DNA of 64,000 bases from Jiangella alkaliphila (GTDB lineage Bacteria; Actinomycetota; Actinomycetes; Jiangellales; Jiangellaceae). The DNA lies in contig NZ_LT629791.1 of assembly GCF_900105925.1 (NCBI RefSeq), positions 4,434,001 through 4,498,000 of the forward strand. Reading direction: 5' to 3'. Position numbers and translations under genes: made by a program. This document shows, one piece after another, positions 7,433 to 16,902 of the stretch (its first letter is position 1; each line of letters begins with the position of its first letter). Under the pieces are notes generated by a model. It had not been told where the DNA came from. It saw only the letters and a list, made by a program, of their open reading frames with translations, and did not search any database.

Positions 7433-8669
7433 CGGTGATGCTGATAGGCCAGCGGACAAGATCGCGGTCCAGGCCCTCGCAGTACCGGATCGCCGTCGCG
7501 TAGACGTAGGCGGTCGAGCCCGTGCTGTTGAAGTTGATCGACGTGCTCTCCGGGTCCAGCAGCGACGGATACTGGTAGCGCTCCTGGCCCTCCAGTTCGG
7601 GTGTGCAGCTCTCGCCGAACTGGCCGTAGCGTGGCAGTTCCATGACCGTCTGCGGCGTCGTCCACGTGCGCAGGTCGGTCGAGGTCGAGGCGCGGACGAC
7701 CGGCTTCGTCACCCCGCCGACGATGGCCGTGCCGTGCGTGATCGCGAGGTAGAGATCCTGACCCTCCATCCTGATCAGGCTGCGGATCGGCCAGCCGAGC
7801 GAGGACGCGACCGGCGCGCAGTCGTTGTCGCCGGGCTGGGTACCGGCGGCGTACGGGCTCTTGAACTGGACACCGAACCCGGTGCCGTCCCAGGCCCGCC
7901 ACGACGCCGGGTTGCCGAGGTTCTGCGGCAGCGTCCGGATCAGGCAGTGGCCCTCGCTGCCGGGCCGGTCGTAGGACAGCGTCGCGTAGAGATACGGGTC
8001 GGCACCGGGCCCTTCGACGATGTTGGACGGCACGAAGGTTCCGACGCGGTCCGGGCTGTTCGCGTCGAACGGCACGTCGGGTCCGGCGACGAACCGCGGC
8101 GTGCCGGTCGCCGGCGACGTGAACGAGTAGCCGCCGTCGGTGGACGTGGCCTGGACGGTCGTGCCGTACCAGCACTGATCCTGGACCGAGCAGTCCAGAC
8201 CGGCGTAGTGATCCGGGTGGTAGTCCATCGCGACCAGCCCGTGGATCGTGTCGCCGTCCAGCGTGTAGAAGGACTCCAGCCAGCCGCGGTTGTCGAACGT
8301 CTCGGGCAGGGGGTTGGCGCCGGCCGCGTAGATCATGTTGGCGCAGTCGCGGCCGACGTTGTTCAGCGACGAGCCGATCGAGGCCCAGTGCTGGTAGTGG
8401 GTGGCGATGAGGTGCACCTCGCCGGACGAGTCGCGGAACGCCCGCGCCGCGGCGTCGGGCAGGTCGAGGGTGGCGCACGCATCGTCGCCGTAGTTGAAGA
8501 CGGTCTCCTTCGGGCCGGTGACGGCGAAGGTGACGGTGGCCAGCGGCGCCGTCTCGTCGGCGGTGGTGGCGGTGGCGGTGGTGGCGGCGGGGACGAGCGC
8601 CGGTGCCGCGGCGACGACGGCGATGGCGCCGACGGCCGTGAGGCGGCGCAGGACGTGCTGACGGGTCAT
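7425..8669 (-). CDS. Secreted beta-propeller-like protein of unknown function
   Basis: This 414-residue protein has a clear Sec/Tat-type signal: MTRQHVLRRL, then a hydrophobic run with alanines to about residue 35. The mature part shows repeated strand-rich segments (HLIATHYQHWASIGSS, TTVQATSTDGGYSF, VVRASTSTDLRTWTTPQ) like the five-bladed propellers of glycoside hydrolase-like exported proteins. Several cysteines (about residues 66, 109, 162, 169) suggest disulfides. I do not recognise a specific family. The ATG at 8669 was preferred over a possible start at 8717 because GGAGGAG lies seven bases before it and the signal peptide then starts cleanly. Confidence 0.7.
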   Translation of the reverse strand: MTRQHVLRRLTAVGAIAVVAAAPALVPAATTATATTADETAPLATVTFAVTGPKETVFNYGDDACATLDLPDAAARAFRDSSGEVHLIATHYQHWASIGSSLNNVGRDCANMIYAAGANPLPETFDNRGWLESFYTLDGDTIHGLVAMDYHPDHYAGLDCSVQDQCWYGTTVQATSTDGGYSFTSPATGTPRFVAGPDVPFDANSPDRVGTFVPSNIVEGPGADPYLYATLSYDRPGSEGHCLIRTLPQNLGNPASWRAWDGTGFGVQFKSPYAAGTQPGDNDCAPVASSLGWPIRSLIRMEGQDLYLAITHGTAIVGGVTKPVVRASTSTDLRTWTTPQTVMELPRYGQFGESCTPELEGQERYQYPSLLDPESTSINFNSTGSTAYVYATAIRYCEGLDRDLVRWPISITVS

Positions 8670-8736
8670 CTCGGCTCTCCTCCGTGCGGCATCGAACGGG
8701 TTCTCGATCGAGATCACAACTTGAACCGTTGCAATA

Positions 8737-8751
8737 TGGATGATTCATCCA
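8737..8751. promoter_or_regulatory. Perfect 15-bp palindrome, GntR-like operator
   Basis: TGGATGA-T-TCATCCA is a perfect 7-base inverted repeat with one central base, between the divergent secreted-protein gene and the dehydrogenase gene. Size and symmetry fit operators of GntR/FadR-type repressors. No such regulator gene is in the window, so the partner is unknown. Confidence 0.45.
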
Positions 8752-8770
8752 ATTGGAGGTGGTGTCAAGA

Positions 8771-8778
8771 AAGCGCTT
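8771..8778. promoter_or_regulatory. LacI-type operator core AAGCGCTT
   Basis: The 8-base palindrome AAGCGCTT (within GAAAGCGCTTACC) ends 11 bases before the dehydrogenase start. The central CG with GCGC flank is the hallmark of LacI/GalR-family operators. Together with the palindrome at 8737 it suggests carbohydrate-responsive repression of the dehydrogenase/isomerase pair. Confidence 0.4.
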
Positions 8779-8789
8779 ACCCTGTCCGC

Positions 8790-9803
8790 ATGACGTCCGA
8801 GCGGCCCAGCGCCATGCTGGTCATGTCCGACACCGCGTACCGCGATCTGTTCGACGACGAGCTGCGTGAGCGGCTCGAGGCGCTGGCCGATGTCGTCCTG
8901 CCCGACCCGGTCGCGTCGCTCGACGGCCCGGTGGTCCGGGCGGCGCTCGGCCGGGCAGATGTGCTGGTGACGTCGTGGGGCTGCCCGCCGCTCGACGCGG
9001 ACGTGCTGGCCGACGCGCCGCGGCTGCGGGCCGTCCTGCACGCCGCCGGCTCGGTCAAGCACCACGTCACCGACGCCTGCTGGGAGCGCGGACTGACGGT
9101 GGCGACGGCCGCCGCCGCGAACGCGGTCCCGGTGGCCGAGTACACGCTGGCCGCGATCCTGGCCGCCGGGAAACGCGTCGCCGAGTTCGCCGCCGGGTAC
9201 CGCGCGCACCCCGGCGACTGGAACTGGCGCGACACCGTCGGAGCCGCGTCGAACTACCGGCGGGTCGTCGGCGTCGTGGGCTTCTCCCGCATCGGCCGCC
9301 GGGTCGTCGAGCTGCTCCGGCCGTTCGACCTGACGGTGCTGGTGGCCGACCCGTACGCCGACCCAGTGGCGGTCGCGGCCGCCGGCGCGGAGCCGGTCGA
9401 GCTGAACGATCTGCTGGGCCGCAGCGACGTCGTCACGCTGCACGCGCCGTCGCTGCCGGAGACCCGCCACCTCATCGACGCGCGTCGATGTGCGCTGATG
9501 AGGGACGGTGCGACGCTGATCAACACGGCTCGCGGCGCGCTGGTCGACCACGCCGCGCTGACGGCCGAGTGCGAGCGGGGCCGGCTGAGCGCCGTCCTCG
9601 ACGTCACCGAGCCCGAGCCGCTGCGGCCGGACTCGCCGCTGTACCGGCTGCCCAACGTCGTGCTGACGCCGCATATCGCCGGCGCCATGGGCACCGAGTG
9701 CCGCCGGCTGGCGGCGCTGGCGCTGGACGAGCTGGCCCGGTTCGCGGCGGGGGAACCGCTGCGGCACGAGGTGCGGCGGGCCGACCTGGCGATGCAGGCA
9801 TGA
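8790..9803 (+). CDS. D-2-hydroxyacid dehydrogenase family protein
   Basis: This 337-residue protein has the D-isomer-specific 2-hydroxyacid dehydrogenase layout. The NAD-binding glycine motif reads VVGVVGFSRIGRRVVELL, with a serine where the second glycine of GxGxxG is usual. Catalytic residues are visible as the arginine in NTARGALVD, the glutamate in DVTEPEPL and the histidine in LTPHIAG. It probably interconverts a 2-keto acid and a D-2-hydroxy acid with NAD(P)H. Coupled by ATGA to a sugar isomerase-like gene, it most likely works in catabolism of a sugar or sugar acid. The ATG at 8790 starts the recognisable N-terminal domain; the long upstream extension of the frame is antisense to the neighbouring gene. 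Confidence 0.85.
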   Translation: MTSERPSAMLVMSDTAYRDLFDDELRERLEALADVVLPDPVASLDGPVVRAALGRADVLVTSWGCPPLDADVLADAPRLRAVLHAAGSVKHHVTDACWERGLTVATAAAANAVPVAEYTLAAILAAGKRVAEFAAGYRAHPGDWNWRDTVGAASNYRRVVGVVGFSRIGRRVVELLRPFDLTVLVADPYADPVAVAAAGAEPVELNDLLGRSDVVTLHAPSLPETRHLIDARRCALMRDGATLINTARGALVDHAALTAECERGRLSAVLDVTEPEPLRPDSPLYRLPNVVLTPHIAGAMGTECRRLAALALDELARFAAGEPLRHEVRRADLAMQA

Positions 9804-10564
9804 GCGTGCGGACCGGGCTGGTGTCGATCACCTTCCGGCAGCTGGGGGTCGACGAGGTGCTAGGCGTCATGCGCCGCGCGGAGCTGGGCGCGGTCGAGTG
9901 GGGCGGTGACGTCCACGTCCCGGCCGGCGACGTCGCGGCGGCGACGCGGACCGCGAAGGCGTCCGCCGACCAGGGCGTCAAGGTCGTCGCGTACGGCTCG
10001 TACTACCGGGCCGGCGACCACGACCCCGGCGACTTCGACGACGTGCTGCGGACGGCGGTCGCGCTGGGCGCGCCGCGGATCCGCGTCTGGGCCGGGTCGG
10101 CGGGCTCGGCCGACGCGACGCCGGAGCGGCGCGACCGCGTCACCGCCGATTTGCGCCGGATCAGCGAGCTGGCGGCCCGCGACGGCGTCGAGATCGCCGT
10201 CGAGCACCACCCGGGCACGCTCACCGACACGCTGGAGTCCGCGCTCGGCCTCAACGCCGCCGTGGACCACCCGGGGCTGCGCCCATACTGGCAGCCGCGG
10301 CTCGGCCTCGGCCCGGCGGAGGCGCTGGACGAGGCGACGGCGCTGCTGCCGGGGCTGGTCACGGTGCACGTGTTCACCTGGACCGCCGACGGCGCCCGGC
10401 TGCCGCTGGCCGAGGGCGCGCCTTTGTGGGCGCCGGTGCTCGGCGCCCTGCGCGAGCGCGACGACGCCGAGCGCTACGCGCTGCTGGAGTTCGTCCCCGA
10501 CGATGACCCTGAGGCGCTGGTCCGCGACGCCGTCACGCTGCGGGAGTGGCTAGGGAGTGGCTGA
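9800..10564 (+). CDS. Sugar phosphate isomerase/epimerase-like TIM barrel protein
   Basis: This 254-residue protein has the xylose isomerase-like TIM-barrel pattern of the sugar phosphate isomerase/epimerase family: GAVEWGGDVHVPAGD near residue 30, VEIAVEHHPGTLTDT around 130 (metal-ligand glutamate and histidines) and YALLEFVPDDD near 230. It probably isomerises or epimerises a sugar or sugar acid with a divalent metal. Its ATG overlaps the stop of the dehydrogenase gene, implying translational coupling. Its 3' end overlaps convergent treZ by 15 bases. Confidence 0.8.
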   Translation: MSVRTGLVSITFRQLGVDEVLGVMRRAELGAVEWGGDVHVPAGDVAAATRTAKASADQGVKVVAYGSYYRAGDHDPGDFDDVLRTAVALGAPRIRVWAGSAGSADATPERRDRVTADLRRISELAARDGVEIAVEHHPGTLTDTLESALGLNAAVDHPGLRPYWQPRLGLGPAEALDEATALLPGLVTVHVFTWTADGARLPLAEGAPLWAPVLGALRERDDAERYALLEFVPDDDPEALVRDAVTLREWLGSG

Positions 10565-12307
10565 GCGCGTCCTGAGGACGGCGGCCGACTCGGCGCCCAG
10601 CTCGACCGTGGCGCCGTCGGCAGCGGGCGTCAGCGGGCCGGTCGCCAGCAGCACGTCGCCGGCAGTGCCGGACAGCGGGACCCGGCGCGGCTCGGCGGCG
10701 AGGTTGACGACCACGCGCAGCGCGCCGCGGTGCAGCACGAACCAGCCGGCGTCCTCGTCGAACCCGGACGCGACGGCGGTGAGGTCGCCGTCGCGCAGCT
10801 CGGGCTCGGCCGCCCGCAGCGCGATCATCCGCCGGTAGAGGTCCAGCATCTCCGCATGCCCGGGGCGGGCCGGCTCGGTCCAGTCCAGCCGCGCCGTGCG
10901 GAACGCGGCCGGGTCCTGCGGGTCGATCATCGCCGAGGTGTCCCAGCCGTGCCGGCGGAACTCCTCCAGCCGGCCCGGCCCGATCGCGGCCGCCAGCACG
11001 GGGTCGGGGTGCGAGGTGAAGTACGGCCAGCGGGTCGCCGCCGCCCACTCCTCGCCCATCCAGAGCATCGGCGTGAACGGCAGCGACAGCAGCAGCACGA
11101 CACCGAGGCGCAGCCGCGCGGGGGAGGCCAGCTCGGTCAGCCGCTCGCCCGCGGCCCGGTTGCCGACCTGGTCGTGGTTCTGCAGGCAGACGACGAACCG
11201 GTGGCCGGACGTGCGGGCGCGGTCGACCGGATGTCCGTGCGGGCGGCCGCGGAACGAGGAGAACCGGCCGTCGTGCAGGAACGCGTCGCGCACGACCTTG
11301 GCCAGCACCGTCAGCGACCCGAAGTCGGCGTAGTAGCCCTGCCCCTCGCCGGTGAGCAGCGCGTGCAGCGCATGGTGGACGTCGTCGTCCCACTGCGCGT
11401 CGAGGCCGTAGCCGCCGGCCGTGCGCGGCTCGATCATGATCGGGTCGTTGAGGTCGGACTCCGCGATCAGCGGCAGCGGCCGGCCCAGCTCGCCGGCCAG
11501 CTTCTCCACCGCCGCGGACAGCTCGGCCAGCAGGTGCGGGTGTCCGTGCCCGGCCAGCGGGTCGGCCAGCGCGTGCACGGCGTCCAGCCGCAGCCCGTCG
11601 AGGTGGTAGTCGCGCAGCCACATCAGCGCGTTGTCGACGACGAACCGGCGCACGGCCGGCTCGCCAAGATTGACGACGTCGCCCCAGGCGGTGCCGGCGT
11701 CGGCCTTGAGGTACGGCCCGAACCGGGGCAGGTGGTTGCCGCTCGGGCCGACGTGGTTGTAGACGACGTCCAGCACGACCGCCAGCCCGCGCGCGTGGCA
11801 GGCGTCGACGAACCGCTTGAAACCGTCCGGCCCGCCCAGCGGCTCGTGCACGGCGTACCAGCCGACGCCGTCGTAGCCCCAGTTCCAGTCGCCGCCCAGC
11901 GCGTTGACCGGCAGCACCTCGACGTGCGTCACGCCCAGCGCGACCAGGTGGTCCAGCCGCCCGACGGCGCCGTCGAAGGTGCCCTCGGGGCTGAACGTGC
12001 CGATGTGCAGCTCGTAGAGGACGGCGCCGGCCAGCGGACGACCGGCCCAGCCGCGGTCGGTCCAGCGGAACGCCGCGTGGTCGTACACCCGGGCCCGGCC
12101 GTTGACGCCGAGCGGCAGCCAGGCCGCGCGCGGGTCGGGCAGCACCTCGGGGGAGTCGTCCAGCTGCCAGCCGTAGTCGGTGCCGGGCGCGGCCGGAGCG
12201 TGCGCCGTCCACCAGCCGCCCGGAGCCCGCACCGCCGTCGCCGTGCGCCGGCCGGCCCGCAGCTGCACGCGGCGGGCGGCCGGGGCCCAGACCAGGAAGG
12301 TCGTCAT
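10550..12307 (-). CDS. treZ: Malto-oligosyltrehalose trehalohydrolase
   Basis: This 585-residue GH13 enzyme cleaves trehalose from maltooligosyl-trehalose made by TreY. It has an N-terminal CBM48-like region (TFLVWAPAARRVQL), the nucleophile motif DGLRLDAVHAL, the acid/base segment PLIAESDLND and the third acidic site QNHDQVGNR. The order of genes on the minus strand is treX, treY, treZ, each overlapping the next by four bases, so all three are probably translated from one mRNA. The true ATG is at 12307, inside the treY stop (ATGA); a much longer upstream reading is a shadow of treY. Confidence 0.93.
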   Translation of the reverse strand: MTTFLVWAPAARRVQLRAGRRTATAVRAPGGWWTAHAPAAPGTDYGWQLDDSPEVLPDPRAAWLPLGVNGRARVYDHAAFRWTDRGWAGRPLAGAVLYELHIGTFSPEGTFDGAVGRLDHLVALGVTHVEVLPVNALGGDWNWGYDGVGWYAVHEPLGGPDGFKRFVDACHARGLAVVLDVVYNHVGPSGNHLPRFGPYLKADAGTAWGDVVNLGEPAVRRFVVDNALMWLRDYHLDGLRLDAVHALADPLAGHGHPHLLAELSAAVEKLAGELGRPLPLIAESDLNDPIMIEPRTAGGYGLDAQWDDDVHHALHALLTGEGQGYYADFGSLTVLAKVVRDAFLHDGRFSSFRGRPHGHPVDRARTSGHRFVVCLQNHDQVGNRAAGERLTELASPARLRLGVVLLLSLPFTPMLWMGEEWAAATRWPYFTSHPDPVLAAAIGPGRLEEFRRHGWDTSAMIDPQDPAAFRTARLDWTEPARPGHAEMLDLYRRMIALRAAEPELRDGDLTAVASGFDEDAGWFVLHRGALRVVVNLAAEPRRVPLSGTAGDVLLATGPLTPAADGATVELGAESAAVLRTRSATP

Positions 12308-14583
12308 GCCGGTGGGGCGAGCAGCGCGACGGGATAGTGGCCGAGTAGGTCGGCCAGCCGGACGGGGCCGCCGCCGACCGGCCGGCCGGTGAGCACGTCG
12401 ACGAGACCGTCCGGCAGTTCGGCGACGGTGTCCGCCCAGCCGCCGCGGGCGGCCAGCCCGACGGGCAGTCGCGTCGCGACGGTGACGGCGCCGCCGCGGT
12501 CGAACACGACGGCGTGGTCGGACGCCGGGCCGTGCACCGGGACCCGCCGGTACGCCGTGAACAGGTCCGGCCGGTCGCGCCGCAGCCGCAACGCCTGCGA
12601 GAGGACCCACACCTTGGCGGCGCCGGACGCGTCCACCGGCGGCCGCGCGTCGGCGGCGTCGGCCTGCGTCAGTAGCGCCCGCAGCCGCGCGAAGTCGACC
12701 GGGCGCCGGTTGTCGGGGTCGACCAGCGAGTCGTCCCAGCCCTCGGTGCCCTGATAGACGTCGGGCACGCCGGGCATGGTGAGCTGCACGAGCTTCTGGC
12801 CGAGCGCGTTGCTCCAGCCGTGCGGCCGGATGAGGTCGACGAACCCGTCGACGGCCGCCCGCAGCTCGGGCCGGTCGGCCAGCGCGTCGAGGGCGGCGTG
12901 GACGGCCGCCTCGACCTCCTCGTCGGGGTCGGCCCAGGTCGTGACCGTGCCGGCCTCGCGCAGCGCCTTTGTCGCGTACGTGTGCAGGCGGTCGCGCTGG
13001 TCCAGGCCGATGCCGGCGACCGTCTGCCAGAGCAGGTAGCCGGCGGCGGCGTCGGGCAGGGGCGCCTCGGCGGCCAGCAGCCGGACCAGCCGGCCCCACT
13101 CCTCCGGGACCTCGGCCAGCACCGCCAGCCGCGCGCGGACGTCCTCGCCGCGCTTGGTGTCGTGCGTGGACAGCGTGGTCATCGAGCGCGGCGCCCGCCG
13201 CACCCGTGCCTCCTGGGCGGCGTGGAAGTCGTCCAGGCCGAGGCCGAACCGGGCCGGGTCGCCGCCGACCTCGTTGAGTGCGACGAACCGGGCGTAGCGG
13301 TAGGCGGCGGTGTCCTCGACGCCCTTGGCCGTGACGGCGCCCGTGGTCTGCTGGAACCGGACGCACAGCTCGTCGGACGGATCGGTCAGCCGGGGCGCCA
13401 GCGCGTCGAACGCCGCCTCAAGCGCCGGCCGCCGGCGCCGCGCCGCCGCGAACGCCGCGTCGAGGTGTTCGGCGCCCGACGACGGCAGGTACGAGCGGTA
13501 GACCGGGAACGACACCGCCAGCTCGGTCAGCGCGGCGAACGCCTGCGGGACCGACGGCGCCAGCCGGGCCAGCCGGTGGAACTCCGAGCGCAGGATCGTG
13601 GTGGCGACCGCCCGCTTCCCGATCAGCGCATGCGTGGGCCAGTCGAGCTCGTCGCCGGTGACCGACCGGTAGAGCCGGTCCAGCGCCGGTTCCGCCGCCG
13701 GGTCGACGAACAGCGGGCCCACCTCGGCGAGCGCGTCGTACCCGGTGGTGCCGTCGACCGGCCAGTCGGGCAGCTCCTCGCCGGGCTCCAGGATCTTCTC
13801 GGCCAGGATCCAGGCGTCCGGCGCCTGCGACCGCAGCCGGCGCAGGTAGCCGACGGGGTCGGCCAGCCCGTCCGGGTGGTCGACCCGCAGGCCGTCGACG
13901 CCGTCGTCGTCGACCCAGCGGAGGATGCGCTCGTGCGTCGCCGCCGCGACCTCCGGGTCCTCGACCCGCACCCCGGCCAGCGACGACACGGCGAAGAATC
14001 GCCGGTACGCGAGGTCGGTCTCGCCCCGTCGCGCGTCGGCCAGCTCGTAGAACTGGCGGTCGTGCACGTCGGCGGCGGTGTCGCCCGGCCGCGGTTCGGT
14101 GTCCGGCGCCAGCGGGTACCGCAGACCGCCGGCGACCAGCGCGTCGCCGTCCAGCTCGATCGTGTCCGGCGGGCCCAGCACCGGCAGCAGCAGCCGCCCG
14201 GCCGGCCAGTCGACGTCGAACCAGCCGGCGTACTTCGACGCGGGGCCGTGCCGCAGCAGGTCCTGCCAGGCCGGGTTCTGCTCCGGGTCGGCGACGCCCT
14301 GGTGGTTCGGGACGAGGTCGACGACGATGCGCAGCCCGTGCGCCCGGGCCGCCTCGACCAGCGCCTGCCAGCCCGCCTCGCCGCCGCGCTCGTCGTCCAT
14401 CCGGGTCGGGTCGACGACGTCGTAGCCGTGGGTCGACCCGGCGGAGGCCCGCAGCACCGGCGACAGGTAGACGGCGCCGGCGCCGAGGTCGCGCAGGTAC
14501 GCCGTCAGCTCAGCGGCCGCCGCCAGCGGGAAGGCAGCGCTCAGCTGCAGCCGGTAGGTCGACGACGGCGCCGCGGGCGTCAC
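12304..14583 (-). CDS. treY: Malto-oligosyltrehalose synthase
   Basis: This 759-residue GH13 family enzyme isomerises the reducing-end glucose of maltodextrins to an alpha-1,1 linkage. The start (PSSTYRLQLSAAFPLAAAAEL), the VDGLRVDHPDGLADP nucleophile region, the AEKILEPGEELP acid/base region and the STHDTKRGEDVRARL motif are all characteristic of TreY. It begins with GTG, overlapping the treX stop as GTGA, and its TGA overlaps the treZ ATG. Length is typical for the family. Confidence 0.95.
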   Translation of the reverse strand: MTPAAPSSTYRLQLSAAFPLAAAAELTAYLRDLGAGAVYLSPVLRASAGSTHGYDVVDPTRMDDERGGEAGWQALVEAARAHGLRIVVDLVPNHQGVADPEQNPAWQDLLRHGPASKYAGWFDVDWPAGRLLLPVLGPPDTIELDGDALVAGGLRYPLAPDTEPRPGDTAADVHDRQFYELADARRGETDLAYRRFFAVSSLAGVRVEDPEVAAATHERILRWVDDDGVDGLRVDHPDGLADPVGYLRRLRSQAPDAWILAEKILEPGEELPDWPVDGTTGYDALAEVGPLFVDPAAEPALDRLYRSVTGDELDWPTHALIGKRAVATTILRSEFHRLARLAPSVPQAFAALTELAVSFPVYRSYLPSSGAEHLDAAFAAARRRRPALEAAFDALAPRLTDPSDELCVRFQQTTGAVTAKGVEDTAAYRYARFVALNEVGGDPARFGLGLDDFHAAQEARVRRAPRSMTTLSTHDTKRGEDVRARLAVLAEVPEEWGRLVRLLAAEAPLPDAAAGYLLWQTVAGIGLDQRDRLHTYATKALREAGTVTTWADPDEEVEAAVHAALDALADRPELRAAVDGFVDLIRPHGWSNALGQKLVQLTMPGVPDVYQGTEGWDDSLVDPDNRRPVDFARLRALLTQADAADARPPVDASGAAKVWVLSQALRLRRDRPDLFTAYRRVPVHGPASDHAVVFDRGGAVTVATRLPVGLAARGGWADTVAELPDGLVDVLTGRPVGGGPVRLADLLGHYPVALLAPPA

Positions 14584-16721
14584 GGCGTGCTGTCCCGCGG
14601 CGTCTGCAGGACCAGCAGCGACCGCGCCTGTACGGTGACGACCGCGCCCGCCGCCCGCGGGCCGCCACGGTCGCCGGCGTCGTCGTCGGCGGTGTCGATG
14701 ACGGTGTCCCAGGCGGCGCCGAACTCCGCACCCGGCAGGGTGAACTCCAGTGGCTCGTGGTGGGCGTTGAAGCAGAGCAGGAACGAGTCGTCGACGACCC
14801 GCCGCCCGCGGCCGTCGACCTCAGCGATGCCGTTGCCGTTGAGGAACACCGCGATGGCCCGGCCGAACCCGGAGTCCCAGTCGGCCTCCGTCATCGGGCT
14901 GCCGTCGGGACGCAGCCAGTCGATGTCGGGCAGCCCCTCGGCGCCCGGCCGCCGCACCGGCAGGCCGTTGAAGAACCGGCGCCGCCGGAACACCGGGTGC
15001 GCCGCACGCAGCGCCGTCACCCGCTTGGTGAACTCCTGCAGCGCGCGGTCGGCGTCCTCCCAGTCGACCCAGGCGAGGTCGTTGTCCTGGCAGAACGCGT
15101 TGTTGTTGCCGTCCTGGGTGCGGCCCAGCTCGTCGCCGTGGCTGATCATCGGCACGCCCTGCGACAGCAGCAGCGTCGCGAGGAAGTTGCGCTGCTGGCG
15201 GGCCCGGGTCGCGTTGACCTGCGGGTCATCCGTCAGGCCCTCGACGCCGCAGTTCCACGACCGGTTGTGGCTCTCGCCGTCCTTGTTGTCCTCGAGGTTG
15301 GCCTCGTTGTGCTTCTCGTTGTACGAGACGAGGTCGCGCAGGGTGAAGCCGTCGTGTGCGGTGACGAAGTTGATCGACGCGCCCGGGCGGCGGGTGGACT
15401 GCTCGTAGAGGTCGGCCGAGCCGGTGATGCGCGACGCGAACTCGCCCAGCGTGGCCGGCTCGCCGCGCCAGAGGTCGCGGACGGTGTCGCGGTACTTGCC
15501 GTTCCACTCCGACCACTGCGGCGGGAAGTTGCCCACCTGGTAGCCGCCGGGGCCGAGGTCCCACGGCTCGGCGATCAGCTTCACCTGGCTCACCGTCGGG
15601 TCCTGCTGCACGAGGTCGAAGAACGCCGACAGCCGGTCGACGTCGTAGAACTCGCGGGCCAGGGCCGAGGCGAGGTCGAAGCGGAAGCCGTCGACGTGCA
15701 TCTCGGTGATCCAGTACCGCAGCGAGTCCATGATCAGCTGCAGCGAGTGCGGATGGCCGACGTTCAGCGAGTTCCCGGTGCCGGTGTAGTCGAGGTAGTA
15801 GCGCTTGTCGTCGTCGACCAGCCGGTAGTAGGCGGCGTTGTCGATGCCGCGGAACGACAGCGTCGGGCCGAGGTGGTTGCCCTCGGCGGTGTGGTTGTAG
15901 ACGACGTCGAGGATCACCTCGATGCCGGCCTCGTGCAGTGCCCGCACCATGGCCTTGAACTCGCCGACCTGTGCGCCGGGTGTCGCGGCCGAGCTGTACT
16001 TGGGGTCGGGCGCGAAGAATCCGACGGAGTTGTAGCCCCAGTAGTTCGACAGGCCCTTGTCGATGAGCGTGGCGTCGTTGGCGAAGTGGTGTACCGGCAT
16101 CAGCTCGAGCGCGGTGACGCCCAGCGACGTCAGGTGCTGGAGGATGACGGGGTGCGCGATGGCCGCGTAGGTGCCGCGGATCTCCTCCGGGATGTCCGGG
16201 TGGGTCTTCGTCAGGCCCTTGACGTGCGCCTCGTAGATGACGGACTCGGCGTACTCGCGGCGCGGCGAGCGATCGTTGCCCCAGTCGAAGAACGGGTTGA
16301 TCACCACCGACTTCGGCATGTGCGGCGCGGAGTCGTCGTCGTTGCGGCTGTCGGGGTCGCCGAAGTCGTAGCCGAACAGCGCCTGGTGCCACCCGAAGGT
16401 GCCGTCCATGGCCTTCGCGTACGGGTCGAGCAGCAGTTTCGACGGGTTGCAGCGGTGGCCGGCCTTGGGGTCGTGCGGGCCGTAGACGCGGAACCCGTAC
16501 CGCTGGCCTGGCTCGACGCCGGGCAGGAAGGCGTGCCAGACGAAGCCGTCGACCTCGGTCAGGGGCAGCCGCGTTTCGACGCCGGCGGCGTCGAACAGGC
16601 ACAGCTCGACACCGTCGGCGACCTCGCTGAACAGCGCGAAGTTGGTGCCTGAGCCGTCATAGGTGGCGCCGAGCGGGTAGGCCGCCCCCGGCCACTGAGG
16701 CATCGGCTCGGCAGAGGTCAT
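14580..16721 (-). CDS. treX: Glycogen debranching enzyme
   Basis: This 713-residue GH13 isoamylase/GlgX-type enzyme removes side chains from glycogen to supply TreY. It begins with a CBM48-like domain (PLGATYDGSGTNFALFSEVADGVELCLFD). The catalytic nucleophile lies in DGFRFDLASAL, the acid/base in KLIAEPWDLGPGGY and the third aspartate in TAHDGFTLRDL. It is first in the treXYZ operon. The ATG at 16721 has AAAGG eight bases upstream; the longer frame beyond it is not supported. The 180 bases upstream contain one weak inverted repeat and no clear promoter. Confidence 0.93.
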   Translation of the reverse strand: MTSAEPMPQWPGAAYPLGATYDGSGTNFALFSEVADGVELCLFDAAGVETRLPLTEVDGFVWHAFLPGVEPGQRYGFRVYGPHDPKAGHRCNPSKLLLDPYAKAMDGTFGWHQALFGYDFGDPDSRNDDDSAPHMPKSVVINPFFDWGNDRSPRREYAESVIYEAHVKGLTKTHPDIPEEIRGTYAAIAHPVILQHLTSLGVTALELMPVHHFANDATLIDKGLSNYWGYNSVGFFAPDPKYSSAATPGAQVGEFKAMVRALHEAGIEVILDVVYNHTAEGNHLGPTLSFRGIDNAAYYRLVDDDKRYYLDYTGTGNSLNVGHPHSLQLIMDSLRYWITEMHVDGFRFDLASALAREFYDVDRLSAFFDLVQQDPTVSQVKLIAEPWDLGPGGYQVGNFPPQWSEWNGKYRDTVRDLWRGEPATLGEFASRITGSADLYEQSTRRPGASINFVTAHDGFTLRDLVSYNEKHNEANLEDNKDGESHNRSWNCGVEGLTDDPQVNATRARQQRNFLATLLLSQGVPMISHGDELGRTQDGNNNAFCQDNDLAWVDWEDADRALQEFTKRVTALRAAHPVFRRRRFFNGLPVRRPGAEGLPDIDWLRPDGSPMTEADWDSGFGRAIAVFLNGNGIAEVDGRGRRVVDDSFLLCFNAHHEPLEFTLPGAEFGAAWDTVIDTADDDAGDRGGPRAAGAVVTVQARSLLVLQTPRDSTP

Positions 16722-16902
16722 CGGGGGCCTTTCGTCGCGGTTCTGTGTGGAGCTCGCTACGCCGCGAGTCAGGTGCCATGTTCCCGGGTCGAGGCGTTCG
16801 AATCCACCCGGACGGCGCTGCCGGTTGTGGCGACGTCGGACACGCCCGCGTTGTTCAGCGGCCCGTCCCTCGGCCGTCACCCCGCGGTGGTGTGCTCGGG
16901 GC

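Noticed and set aside
10550-13366. 938-codon reading of treZ
   Set aside because: The first ~350 codons are treY in another frame; TreZ starts at the ATG overlapping the treY stop.
16784-16811. tRNA-like GTTCGAATCC flanked by CCGGGT/ACCCGG upstream of treX
   Set aside because: Only a T-arm-like string is present; no acceptor, D or anticodon arms can be folded around it. It remains at most a weak dyad.
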